Source: Micromonospora sp. WMMD1082 (GTDB taxonomy: Bacteria > Actinomycetota > Actinomycetes > Mycobacteriales > Micromonosporaceae). Taken from it: DNA of 64,000 nt. The notes under the pieces were generated by a model. It saw nothing but the letters and a program-made list of their open reading frames with translations. It was not told the origin of the DNA and did not search any database. The stretch is from NCBI RefSeq assembly GCF_029626175.1, contig NZ_JARUBM010000002.1, forward strand, positions 1,302,001 through 1,366,000, written 5' to 3'. The translations under genes were made by a program, and so were the position numbers. Below, in pieces: positions 36,023 through 44,208 of the stretch (positions are counted from its first letter, which is position 1; every line of letters begins with the position of its first letter).

Positions 36023-36898
36023 CTAGGCGGGTGACGGTCCCGTACGTTGAGCCGCGAGAAGGCAGCCTGCCACGATCGCACCCAAACCAACGACGGCAGT
36101 AAGCGTGAGTTGCTCGCGGAGAAACACAACGCCGAACACGACGGCGAACGCGGGTGACAGATAGAACGCCAACGCCGCCCGGGCCGGCCCAGTACGCGCG
36201 ATCAAGGTGTAGAAGAGCACGAGGGTCATGCCGGTGCAGACGACACCGAGAAAGACCATCGAGGCCAGTACGCCAGCACCGGGAAGCTGATCAGGCAACG
36301 TCAAGGTGGCCGGTGTGATCATCGCGGCGCTTGTGACGAGCATCGCCGAGGTGGCTACACCGAGCGGCGGGGCGGTGGCGTGGCGTCGGTGGATCATGAT
36401 GGCGCCAGCGGCGTAACACAGCGCGGCGACCAGCACGAGGGCGCCACCGAGGAGGGCCAGTCGGCCGCCACGGAGGTCGACGCCGAAGAGCAGGGTGAGC
36501 CCGACAAACCCGACGGCGATGCCGACCGCGCCCCGCCAGCCCTGGGGGCGCTCGTCGGGGGCGTACCGGTAGGCGAGCATCGCGACGAACAGCGGCTGAG
36601 CCCCGATCAGGATGCCGGCGATTCCCGCTGGGACGTACCGCTGCCCGTAGGTCAGCAGCAGCAGTGGGACGGTTGACTGCACCAGGACGGTCTCGATGAT
36701 CGCCCGTGGCCGCCGCCAGAGATCCGGCAGCGCATTACGGCGAATGGCAAGCGGAACCAAGAGGATGCAGGCAAACAGGACCCGTCCGAGGACAACGACC
36801 GTGGGTGACAGGTCGCGTAGCGCGACCTCGATCAACGGGTAGACCGCACCCCACAAGGCGGCAAGGACGATGAGTTCGACCCATGCCCTTCGGTTCAC
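36023..36898 (-). CDS. EamA/DMT-family transporter
   Basis: A 291-aa membrane protein with about ten hydrophobic helices in two EamA repeats: WVELIVLAALWGAVYPLIEV, VVLGRVLFACILLVPLAI, LTYGQRYVPAGIAGILIGAQ in the first, VFLGVVCTGMTLVLFYTLIA, ALAFYLSPAFAVVFGVVFLR, TLTAVVGLGAIVAGCLLA in the second. Family members export amino acids or metabolites. It precedes the biosynthetic operon on the same strand (226-bp gap), so it may export the product. Confidence 0.88.
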   Translation of the reverse strand: MNRRAWVELIVLAALWGAVYPLIEVALRDLSPTVVVLGRVLFACILLVPLAIRRNALPDLWRRPRAIIETVLVQSTVPLLLLTYGQRYVPAGIAGILIGAQPLFVAMLAYRYAPDERPQGWRGAVGIAVGFVGLTLLFGVDLRGGRLALLGGALVLVAALCYAAGAIMIHRRHATAPPLGVATSAMLVTSAAMITPATLTLPDQLPGAGVLASMVFLGVVCTGMTLVLFYTLIARTGPARAALAFYLSPAFAVVFGVVFLREQLTLTAVVGLGAIVAGCLLAAQRTGPSPA

Positions 36899-36931
36899 CG
36901 GTCGCTCGCGGGGAAGGCCGTCTGCACGCCC

Positions 36932-38269
36932 CTAGTTAAGCAGGACCTGACGGTAGAGACTCTGGACGCTGTCGATGTTGGTCCATGGCATGAGGTCGAC
37001 CAGCAGCTCACGGAGGCGCTTGCGGTTACGCTCCGAGCCGGTGCGGCAGGCAAGGGTATAGGCCTGGCTCGCCGCATCGCAGGCCTGCTCGACCTGGTCC
37101 ATCTGCATGTACGCGACCGCGAGATCGATGAGAGTTCCCGATCGTTCCCGGACGAAAGTGGGCGGCAACAAGGTGAGCGCCTCGTACAGCGCCCGAGTAG
37201 CGTCGCGGGGTCGGCGAAGACGGATCAGGCACCTGCCCTTTAGCCGTGCCGCATGACAGTCGGCGTTGTAGAAGCCCAACCACACCGGGGAACTGTTCAC
37301 TTCGACGCCGTCGAAGACCCTCTCGGCTTGGGCCAGTGCGACGAGGCCGGGCCGCGGCTGGCCGAGGAGCCCGTACGCCTCGCCGGTGGCCTCGTGGAGC
37401 CAGGACCTAAGGGCTGCAGGGCTACCACGACCCGCCAAGCCCTGGGCGGCGTCGAGCACACCAAGCGCTGCCTTGCCATCCCCGGCATGAAGGTGGATAT
37501 AGCTCATCACGCCGAGGCTGTACGCGTGTAGCGCCCGATCGTTGGTCTTCTCGGCAAGCGACGCGGCCAACCGGCAGTAGCCTTCGGCCTGGTCGTATCT
37601 CTGCGCGTCGATCGCGAGCCAGCCGGCCAGCTGGGCGGCGTCCCCGGCAGCGCGCAGCAATCGATGATACGTCCTGCTGGTGGTCGTCCGATTGCTGAGC
37701 TCTAGCATCCGGCGCAGGTGGGCGGCGATGTCCGCGCTCACCCGGCCCGAACCCTCTCGGTAGTCGATAAGTCGGTATGTGTCCGTCAATATCTCGAAGT
37801 CATCGACGAGCCGCTCGGTAACCCGAGTCAGCGCGGCGACCACAGGCGGAAGCGCACCGGTTGTGAGCCCTTCGGCAGAGCCGCCCGCGTAATGGTTTGA
37901 TCGGGCTGGGCGAACGTCCACCGTGTCCAGGTGGCTGTGGTCCTCACCGCCCAGTAGCTCGCCAGCAGAGCACCGGTAGAGAAACGCCAGCCTGTTTAAC
38001 GTGTCCAACGACGGTGCCCGGCCCGCTGGGCCCGGCCAGATCTCCCAGTAAGAGATCTGCTTTGCGGTCTTCGGGGCGTCAGCGTCGGGCCACTGCTCGT
38101 TCCAACGCTGCGCCACATCTGCCTGGGTCAGCCCATGAGCAAGGCGGAAGGCGACGCGCGGGTTGAAGGCGTATCGCTGCTGCCAGTGTGAGGCGATCTG
38201 CCGGTACGTCCAGCCGCTGGCACGAAGCTGGTCGGCCTCGCGTTGGTAGCTACGCGCGCTCCTCGCCAT
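36932..38269 (-). CDS. XRE-family regulator with TPR-like C-terminal domain
   Basis: About 445 residues from ATG 38269. N-terminal HTH: LRASGWTYRQIASHWQQRYA, FRLAHGLTQADVAQRWNEQW, QISYWEIWPGPAGRAPSLDT. The remainder (AGDAAQLAGWLAIDAQRYDQ, YCRLAASLAEKTNDRALHAY, LGVLDAAQGLAGRGSPAALR) is TPR-like, as in actinobacterial peptide- or metabolite-sensing regulators. An in-frame ATG at 38305 would add 12 residues. It is 33 bp upstream of the EamA gene on the same strand and probably controls the cluster. Confidence 0.82.
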   Translation of the reverse strand: MARSARSYQREADQLRASGWTYRQIASHWQQRYAFNPRVAFRLAHGLTQADVAQRWNEQWPDADAPKTAKQISYWEIWPGPAGRAPSLDTLNRLAFLYRCSAGELLGGEDHSHLDTVDVRPARSNHYAGGSAEGLTTGALPPVVAALTRVTERLVDDFEILTDTYRLIDYREGSGRVSADIAAHLRRMLELSNRTTTSRTYHRLLRAAGDAAQLAGWLAIDAQRYDQAEGYCRLAASLAEKTNDRALHAYSLGVMSYIHLHAGDGKAALGVLDAAQGLAGRGSPAALRSWLHEATGEAYGLLGQPRPGLVALAQAERVFDGVEVNSSPVWLGFYNADCHAARLKGRCLIRLRRPRDATRALYEALTLLPPTFVRERSGTLIDLAVAYMQMDQVEQACDAASQAYTLACRTGSERNRKRLRELLVDLMPWTNIDSVQSLYRQVLLN

Positions 38270-38690
38270 CCTCACCCCCAGGGTGTCCCTGCTCGCATTC
38301 GGCAAACCTTAGCGATCGCCGCTGCCCTAACGGAAGGCAATCGAACGCGTACTCCACGCTCTCCGGGGAGTACCGATTGGATTCGCATCCCACTTGCGGG
38401 GGTCGATCTTTTCGGCTCTGGATACGAACCTCGATCACAGTTCGGGTCTGATGCCTGACTGAGCCAAAGTCGCGCCGACTGGCCTCGCTGCCGCTGAACT
38501 GCGGTTCGACCCAACGCATCGAGGAAGGTTGCCGTGTTCATTACCCGGAGAGTGAGCTATTCGGACTGCCTGACTGGCGGCGCAGGCTCGACTCCACCGA
38601 CACCGGTTGTCATGGTCAAACGCTTTGACGCGGGGGTTGCGTCCATGGGAGTGGTGTACGACTTGCCCGTGATGGGCGTGTTGCGTAGAT
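38270..38690. other. Intergenic region between the XRE-TPR gene and an IS256 element
   Basis: About 420 bp. It should contain the promoter of the minus-strand regulator. Frames on either strand have no ribosome binding site or convincing composition, so I call no gene. GTGGTGTA at 38651 echoes the outer end of the following IS256 element's right repeat and may mark its original left boundary. Confidence 0.4.
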
Positions 38691-40037
38691 GAGAGACGGC
38701 CATCGCGTCGATCCTTCAAGACGACCAAGTCAGAGAAGGATGAGAGGACGCGATGGCCGCTTCAGAGAGTGTGGACCGTGTTGACCTGCTGCGCGAGCAG
38801 ATCGAGAGCGCGTCGCCGGATGTGTTGCAGGCGATGATCAGGGCGTTCGCGCAGGCGGTGATGTCCGCTGAAGCGGACGCGGTCTGCGGTGCTGGTTACG
38901 GGCAGCGCAGCGAGGAGCGGGTGAACTCTCGCAACGGTTACCGGCAGCGCGAGTGGGACACCCGAGCCGGGACGATTGACTTGGCCATTCCCAAGCTGCG
39001 CCAGGGTTCGTACTTCCCGGACTGGCTGTTGACGCACCGGCGGCGGGCGGAGCAGGCCCTGGTGTCGGTCGTGGCGACCTCGTATCTGCTGGGGGTGTCG
39101 ACGCGGCGGGTGGAGAAGCTGGTCGAGCAGCTCGGGATCCGGCAACTGTCGAAGTCGCAGGTCTCGGAGATGGCGCAGCATCTGGACGCGCAGGTGCAGG
39201 CGTTTCGTAGCCGCCCTCTGGACGCCGCCCACTACACGTTCGTGTGGATGGACGCGTTGACGATGAAGGTCCGTGAGCACGGCCGGACCGTCAACGTTCA
39301 CGCGCTGATCGCCGTCGGGGTCAACGCCGACGGAGGGCGCGAGGTGCTGGGCCTGGACGTGGCCTCCGACGAGGATGGGGCCGGCTGGCTGGCGTTTCTG
39401 CGCAGCCTGACCGCCCGAGGTCTGTCCGGCGTTCGTCTGGTCATCTCCGACGCCCACCGCGGGCTCGTGGGCGCGATCGGCGCGGCCCTGCCCGGGGCTG
39501 CGTGGCAACGGTGCCGGACCCACTACCTGCGCAATCTGCTGACGAAGGTCCCCAAGTCGGCGCAGCCGTGGATCGCCACCCTCGTGCGCACGATCTTCGA
39601 CCAGCCCGACACCGACGCCGTCCGAGCCCAGTTCGCTCGGGTCGTGGCCACGATCGAAGCGAAGTTCCCGACCGCGGCCGAGCACCTCGACGCCGCCCGC
39701 GACGACCTCCTGGCCTTCACCGGCTTCCCCCGCGAGATCTGGCGCCAGATCTGGTCGAACAACCCACAGGAACGGCTGAACAAGGAGATCCGCCGCCGCA
39801 CCGACGTCGTCGGGATCTTCCCCAACCGGCCAGCGATCGTCCGCCTCGTCGGCGCGGTCCTGGCCGAACAGACCGACGAGTGGACCGAAGGCCGCCGCTA
39901 CATGGGCCTGGAAATACTGGCCAAGGCCCGCTTGATCACGATCGACGCCAGCCAACACGACACCGACCAGACCGAAACAGCACCGATCGCCGCATAACAT
40001 CAGACCGGGATCCCGCGATGGCCGTCTCTTACACCAC
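38680..40037 (+). mobile_element. IS256-family element (second type)
   Basis: The inverted-repeat core AGAGACGGCCATCGCG is at 38692-38707 and, as complement, at 40014-40029, bracketing one transposase. Outside the cores the ends diverge: the right end continues TACACCAC (40030-40037), whereas the left has GATGAGAG preceded by GCGTAGAT, with GTGGTGTA only 34 bp further out at 38651. The exact left boundary is therefore uncertain and no target duplication was found. The sequence differs from the other IS256-family element in the window. Confidence 0.8.
38753..39997 (+). CDS. IS256-family transposase (second type)
   Basis: A 414-aa DDE transposase: AFAQAVMSAEADAVCGAGYG, RNGYRQREWDTRAGTIDLAI, PKLRQGSYFPDWLL, the catalytic VWMDALTMKVREHGRTVNVH and LVISDAHRGLVGAIGAALPG, and the C-terminal IWSNNPQERLNKEIRRRTDV with NRPAIVRLVGAVLAEQTDEW. 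Length and motifs are those of a complete IS256 transposase. It begins at ATG 38753 after AGAGGACG. It is in the opposite orientation to the neighbouring cluster and inserted just upstream of the regulator. Confidence 0.95.
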   Translation: MAASESVDRVDLLREQIESASPDVLQAMIRAFAQAVMSAEADAVCGAGYGQRSEERVNSRNGYRQREWDTRAGTIDLAIPKLRQGSYFPDWLLTHRRRAEQALVSVVATSYLLGVSTRRVEKLVEQLGIRQLSKSQVSEMAQHLDAQVQAFRSRPLDAAHYTFVWMDALTMKVREHGRTVNVHALIAVGVNADGGREVLGLDVASDEDGAGWLAFLRSLTARGLSGVRLVISDAHRGLVGAIGAALPGAAWQRCRTHYLRNLLTKVPKSAQPWIATLVRTIFDQPDTDAVRAQFARVVATIEAKFPTAAEHLDAARDDLLAFTGFPREIWRQIWSNNPQERLNKEIRRRTDVVGIFPNRPAIVRLVGAVLAEQTDEWTEGRRYMGLEILAKARLITIDASQHDTDQTETAPIAA

Positions 40038-40223
40038 CAGCGCGGACGTGACCGACGCGGGCTCCGACCGCCTCTGCCCCACCGGTCAGGGGCCTGTCGG
40101 GCGGCCACGAGCAAGCAGGACAAGCGCCTGTTCTTCCCATCCGGCGCCGGTGCTGCGTCCAGTCGGTCAGCCTGCGGCCGCCGGGAAGCGCTCGGCTGCA
40201 CATCTCAACCACTCAGGAGGGTG

Positions 40224-40478
40224 ATGGCAGTGCGCGTCAAGTGGTTCGTTCCCGCTGACGGTGAGCAGCCGTTCAAGCCGTTCGGCATCGATTGCGAGGG
40301 CGCGGCCACACGTTACGTCGACCGTGGCGGGTCGACGCTTGGTGGCCAGGACCGCGGTGACGTTGCGTCGCCTGCGGACGTTGCCCAGCGCAATCGAGCG
40401 TTCTGGGTGGGCCTCGGCTCGGCGCCTGCGGTCAGTGGGCGTCGCTGGTGGGGGTTGCGGGGTCGTGGCCGTGGATAG
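40224..40478 (+). CDS. Small hypothetical protein
   Basis: About 84 residues following AGGAGG (MAVRVKWFVPADGEQPFKPF, GIDCEGAATRYVDRGGSTLG, AQRNRAFWVGLGS). GTG 40230 has better spacing to the ribosome binding site than ATG 40224. Its end overlaps the next small gene. No family is recognised. It starts a plus-strand run that leads to GPP34, permease and acetyltransferase genes. Confidence 0.5.
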   Translation: MAVRVKWFVPADGEQPFKPFGIDCEGAATRYVDRGGSTLGGQDRGDVASPADVAQRNRAFWVGLGSAPAVSGRRWWGLRGRGRG

Positions 40479-40746
40479 GACTTCCGAGCCGTTGCCCGAG
40501 GTCGCGGCGGGCACACTGCTGCGGTTGGAGCCGGGTGACTGGTCGTATGGCCGTGATCTCACTCCCGGCACTGCGGTTGCCGTCATGGTCGCGAACGTCC
40601 GCGAGCTGCCGAACCGTGCCGACGAGTGGGTGTGGGTGATCGGCCACCGGCCCGAGTGCGAGTACCCGCACGTCGACCGGCATCCGGCGTGCATCGAGGT
40701 GCGGGTCAACGTCACCGCGCTACACCGCCAGATCCCCGCTCCTTGA
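40465..40746 (+). CDS. Small hypothetical protein
   Basis: A 93-aa frame (GTG 40465 or 40471) overlapping the previous gene: AVDRTSEPLPEVAAGTLLRL, EPGDWSYGRDLTPGTAVAVM, ELPNRADEWVWVIGHRPECE and HPACIEVRVNVTALHRQIPA. Beta-rich composition looks genuine. Function is unknown. It ends in TGA and the same frame remains open directly afterwards into the GPP34 gene. Confidence 0.5.
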   Translation: MAVDRTSEPLPEVAAGTLLRLEPGDWSYGRDLTPGTAVAVMVANVRELPNRADEWVWVIGHRPECEYPHVDRHPACIEVRVNVTALHRQIPAP

Positions 40747-40974
40747 TCGGCACCGACGACAGCGATCGCCCCGCTGGACTGCTTCGAGTCGGCACGCAAC
40801 ACCGCGCTCCAGCACTGCGGCGACGGCACCTGCTTCCACTGCCACGACGGCGGGTGCGGGCAACACGCCCGGGCGATCGAGGAACTCATCCGCCACCCCG
40901 GCGGCCGAAGACTCCTACGGCCGCTCGGGCTTTCCATCCCCACGGACGAATCGATTCAAGAGAGGCCAGCCGCG
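40747..40974 (+). other. Cys-rich coding-like stretch in frame with the GPP34 gene
   Basis: Immediately after a TGA, 76 codons stay open up to and in phase with the GPP34 start. They encode PLDCFESARNTALQHCGDGT, CFHCHDGGCGQHARAIEELI and RHPGGRRLLRPLGLSIPTDE, a convincing Cys-rich protein. There is no ATG, GTG or TTG, so the start could be a CTG at about 40774, the segment could be the N-terminus of the GPP34 protein, or it could be a separate small gene that lost its stop. I leave it uncalled as a gene. Confidence 0.4.
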
Positions 40975-41724
40975 GTGAACACCCCACCCCACGGCGCATC
41001 CGGTGAGTACGGCGCCCCGCATCTGCCCGAGCATGCGGCACGAGTAGAGCCGGCTCGGCCGGTACGCGCTGTCGACAGCGCCGCCACGCCGAACACCATG
41101 CGTTTGGCTGACGAGTTCTTCTACCTGGCGCACGACGACCAGACCGGTCGTCCCCGCCTGTTCGAGTCCGCGACGGGGCACGGGCTGGCCGCCGCGCTGC
41201 TGGCCGAGCTGTATGGCGAGGGCCGGGTCACATTCGAGGGCCGGCAGCTGCGGGTGACCGACACGTCTCCGCCGACGGACTGGCTGCAACATCTCGTCCT
41301 CGATCGGCTGGTCGCCGAGCCGCGTCACACCACCCGGACCTGGTTGGCGTTTCTCGCCACCACCGCCTACGAGCAGGTGGCGACGCGGATGTGGCAGCTC
41401 GGGCTGCTCCAGCCCCAGCAGGTGGGCCGGCTGTGGCGCCACCGCACCGTCTACGTCCCGACCGATATGAACACGGCTGCTTGGTCGTGGGCCCGGCTGT
41501 CCTTCCAGCTGCGCAACTACCAGCGGCTCAACGCCTTCGACGTAGCCCTCGCGGGTGTGGCCCTGCACACCCAGCTCTCGCCGATCCTGCTCGACGGCAC
41601 ACCCCTGGCCGTCCGGGCGTTCCTGCGCCAGCAGATCGAGCAGGCCCACCCGCCGCTCCGCGACCTGCTCGCCGACCTCGGCGCCGTCGTCGGCGGCACC
41701 GTCCTCAGTCACCGCACCTCCTAG
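40975..41724 (+). CDS. GPP34 (GOLPH3/VPS74-like) family protein
   Basis: A 249-aa protein. From residue about 42 it reads MRLADEFFYLAHDDQTGRPR, then GLAAALLAELYGEGRVTFEG, LQHLVLDRLVAEPRHTTRTW, LGLLQPQQVGRLWRHRTVYV and DVALAGVALHTQLSPILLDG, the pattern of GPP34 proteins. Eukaryotic GOLPH3 binds phosphoinositides; bacterial members are of unknown function and abundant in actinomycetes. GTG 40975 is the assumed start, but the frame is open 76 codons further upstream. Confidence 0.85.
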   Translation: MNTPPHGASGEYGAPHLPEHAARVEPARPVRAVDSAATPNTMRLADEFFYLAHDDQTGRPRLFESATGHGLAAALLAELYGEGRVTFEGRQLRVTDTSPPTDWLQHLVLDRLVAEPRHTTRTWLAFLATTAYEQVATRMWQLGLLQPQQVGRLWRHRTVYVPTDMNTAAWSWARLSFQLRNYQRLNAFDVALAGVALHTQLSPILLDGTPLAVRAFLRQQIEQAHPPLRDLLADLGAVVGGTVLSHRTS

Positions 41725-41771
41725 GTGCGGCCAACCTTCCCTCCATCCCTCCTTCACCGAGAGAGACCCCC

Positions 41772-43265
41772 ATGCCTCGTTCCAGTCCCGACACCGTCTC
41801 CGCCGTGCTCGCGCGGGGGCGGCTCGGTATTCCGTCGGTGGTGTTCTTCGTCATCGCCGCCGCCGCACCCCTCACGGTGATCGCCGGTGGTGCGACCACC
41901 GGCTATGCGGTCACCGGCGTCACCGGCATCCCCGTGTCCTACCTGCTGGTCGCCGCCGTGCTGGCCCTGTTCGCGGTCGGGTATGTGGCCATGTCGCGGC
42001 GGATCGTCAACGCGGGCGCGTTCTACACCTACGTCACCCGGGGTCTCGGTCGCCCGGCCGGGGTCGGCGCGGCGATGGTGGCGCTGCTGGCCTACAACGC
42101 GATGCAGATCGGCCTGTACGGCGGGGCGGGTGCGGTCACCGCCGCGTTCCTCAACGACCGGTACGGCTGGCAGCTCACCTGGTGGGCCTGCGCCCTCACC
42201 GTCTGGGCGGTGGTCGCGGTGCTCGGGGTCGCCCGGATCGACCTCAACGGTCGCGTCCTGGCCGTGGTGCTGGTCGCCGAATGCGTCGTGGCGTTGACCT
42301 TCGACGCCATCATGGTCACCCACCCGGCCGACGGCACGGTCAGCTTCGACACCCTCGCCCCGTCGCACGTGTTCGCCGCCGGTATCGGTGCCGCCCTGGT
42401 GACCGCGATCACCGGGTTCGTCGGCTTCGAAGGCACCGTCGTGTTCTCCGAAGAGACCAAGGACCCCCGCCGGACGATCGCCCGCGCCACCTACATCGCC
42501 GTCGCCGTCACCGGCCTGCTGTACGGGCTGTCCGCCTGGGCGATGTCCGTGGCCACCGGCCCGGACCGCATCGTCGAAGCGGCCCGCGCCGACGGCACCG
42601 ACCTGATCTTCAACCTGGTATCGCCGTACCTGAACCAGAGTGTCATCACCGTCGCCCGGGTCCTGTTCATCACCAGCCTGTTCGCCGCCCTGCTCTCCTT
42701 CCACCACACCGTCGCCCGGTACCTGTTCGCCCTCGGCCGCGAACGGGTCCTACCCGCCGTCTTCGGCCGCACCAGCCGCCGCACCGGCGCCCCCAAGGTC
42801 GGCTCCCTCGTCCAGAGCGGCCTCGCCCTGGCCGTCCTCATCGGCTACGCCGTGGCGGGGGCGGACCCGATCGTGCACCTGTTCTTCTGGATCACCGTCA
42901 CCGGCGGCCTCGGCGTGCTCATCCTGATGACCGTCACCTCCGCCGCCGTCATCGGCTTCTTCACCCGCACCCTCCACACCGAAGGACCCTGGCGAGCATT
43001 CATCGCACCGGCAGCCGCCACCCTCGCGCTCGGCGGGATCCTCACCGTGACCCTGCGCGAGTTCGCCACCCTCCTCGGTGTGGAGCCGGACTCACCGCTG
43101 CGGTGGGCGTTCCCCGCCGCCTACGCCGCCGCCGCACTGCTCGGCATCGCCTGGGCGCTGGTCCTGCGGGCTGCCAACCCGGAGGTCTACCACGCCATCG
43201 GCCTCGGCGCCGACAGCGACATTGGTCCGCTACGCGCCCCCGACGCCGTCCGCCAACCCGCCTAA
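41772..43265 (+). CDS. APC-superfamily amino acid permease
   Basis: A 497-aa integral membrane protein with about 12 helices. The N-terminus has VVFFVIAAAAPLTVIAGGAT and the substrate-binding GxG of TM1; ALVTAITGFVGFEGTVVFSEE is the TM6 motif (GFE...EE) of amino acid/polyamine permeases, followed by DPRRTIARATYIAVAVTGLL, LFITSLFAALLSFHHTVARY and LFALGRERVLPAVFGRTSRR. Start is ATG 41772, 47 bp after the GPP34 stop. Substrate is unknown. Confidence 0.92.
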   Translation: MPRSSPDTVSAVLARGRLGIPSVVFFVIAAAAPLTVIAGGATTGYAVTGVTGIPVSYLLVAAVLALFAVGYVAMSRRIVNAGAFYTYVTRGLGRPAGVGAAMVALLAYNAMQIGLYGGAGAVTAAFLNDRYGWQLTWWACALTVWAVVAVLGVARIDLNGRVLAVVLVAECVVALTFDAIMVTHPADGTVSFDTLAPSHVFAAGIGAALVTAITGFVGFEGTVVFSEETKDPRRTIARATYIAVAVTGLLYGLSAWAMSVATGPDRIVEAARADGTDLIFNLVSPYLNQSVITVARVLFITSLFAALLSFHHTVARYLFALGRERVLPAVFGRTSRRTGAPKVGSLVQSGLALAVLIGYAVAGADPIVHLFFWITVTGGLGVLILMTVTSAAVIGFFTRTLHTEGPWRAFIAPAAATLALGGILTVTLREFATLLGVEPDSPLRWAFPAAYAAAALLGIAWALVLRAANPEVYHAIGLGADSDIGPLRAPDAVRQPA

Positions 43266-43282
43266 CCAACCAGGGAGTTGCC

Positions 43283-43938
43283 GTGACCACCACCAACAAC
43301 GAGCTGCGTATCCGACCCGCCACCGACACAGACGCCGCACCACTGATCGCCGTTCTCGCCGAGGCGTTCCACGCAGGGCCACTCGCCGAGTGGCTGATCC
43401 CCGACCCGGGCGACCGGCGGGCGGTCTACTACCGCTACTTCGCCGACGCCTTCTACCAGGGCCTGGCGCGGGGACAGGTTTACACCACCGGCGACCAGAC
43501 GGCCGTCACCATCTGGTACCCCCGCCTGGCACCCGCGCCCACCGACAATCCTCGGCGGGTGGAGGAGTTGGAGGGCATCGCGGGCGCGTACGCGCCGAAG
43601 TTCGTGCTGCTGGAGGAGATGTTCGACGCCTTCCACCCCGACCAGCCACACCACTACCTCGCCTACGCCGCCGTCGACCCCCGCCGACAGAACCAAGGCA
43701 TCGGCACCGCCCTACTCACCGACTACCACCGCCGGCTCGACCAACTCGGCCTACCCGCCTACCTGGAAGCCAGCAACCTGCACAACCGGCGCCTCTACCT
43801 GCGCCACGGCTACACCGCCGGCCCCACCATCGTGCTGCCCACCGCCGGGCCGCCGATCTGGCGGATGTGGCGCGGGGCACCTACGGACAGCGGCCGTACC
43901 CCGTTCCCGCCGACCAGGCCACGCCGGCGGTCCTGTGA
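43283..43938 (+). CDS. GNAT-family N-acetyltransferase (probable frameshift near the C-terminus)
   Basis: Starts at GTG 43283 (GGGAG upstream), 17 bp after the permease. It encodes LRIRPATDTDAAPLIAVLAE, AFHAGPLAEWLIPDPGDRRA, the acetyl-CoA loop YAAVDPRRQNQGIGTALL (Q-x-x-G-x-G/A) and LEASNLHNRRLYLRHGYTAG. After IWRMWRG at about 43873 the frame runs to 43987 with Arg-rich nonsense, whereas the next frame gives TYGQRPYPVPADQATPAVL and stops at 43938. One G missing from the G run restores this. The lesion lies behind the catalytic fold. Confidence 0.85.
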
Positions 43939-43949
43939 CCGCCGGCCCC

Positions 43950-44033
43950 GTGACCACCACACCGATCCGGCCCGCACTGGCCGGTGACGTGGCCGCCATC
44001 GCCGCGCTACTCACCGACGCGGTCGCCTGGTGA
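43950..44033 (+). pseudogene. GNAT-like N-terminal stub
   Basis: From GTG 43950, 12 bp after the corrected stop of the GNAT gene, 27 codons read VTTTPIRPALAGDVAAIAAL, LTDAVAW and stop. The pattern equals the first beta strand and helix of a GNAT domain, similar to the start of the preceding gene (VTTTNNELRIRPATDTDAAP). It is probably a truncated tandem paralogue. Confidence 0.4.
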
Positions 44034-44208
44034 GCGCGGCGGAGGAGGGAAAACTGTCCGGTGCCGCCGGTCGGCTGCGCGTGCTCGCAGGCAGGCGGCC
44101 CGTCAACTACGCGGCTCGCCGCAGCTGCGGACTGGGCGTATAGGTCCTCTGGTTCCTGTGGGTGATCGGGAGGTGACGTGAGTGTGATTCTCGTGTTTGA
44201 CTACGTCG

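Noticed and set aside
38762..40201. 479-codon minus-strand frame opposite the IS256-family transposase
   Set aside because: Shadow frame; the transposase signatures are on the plus strand.
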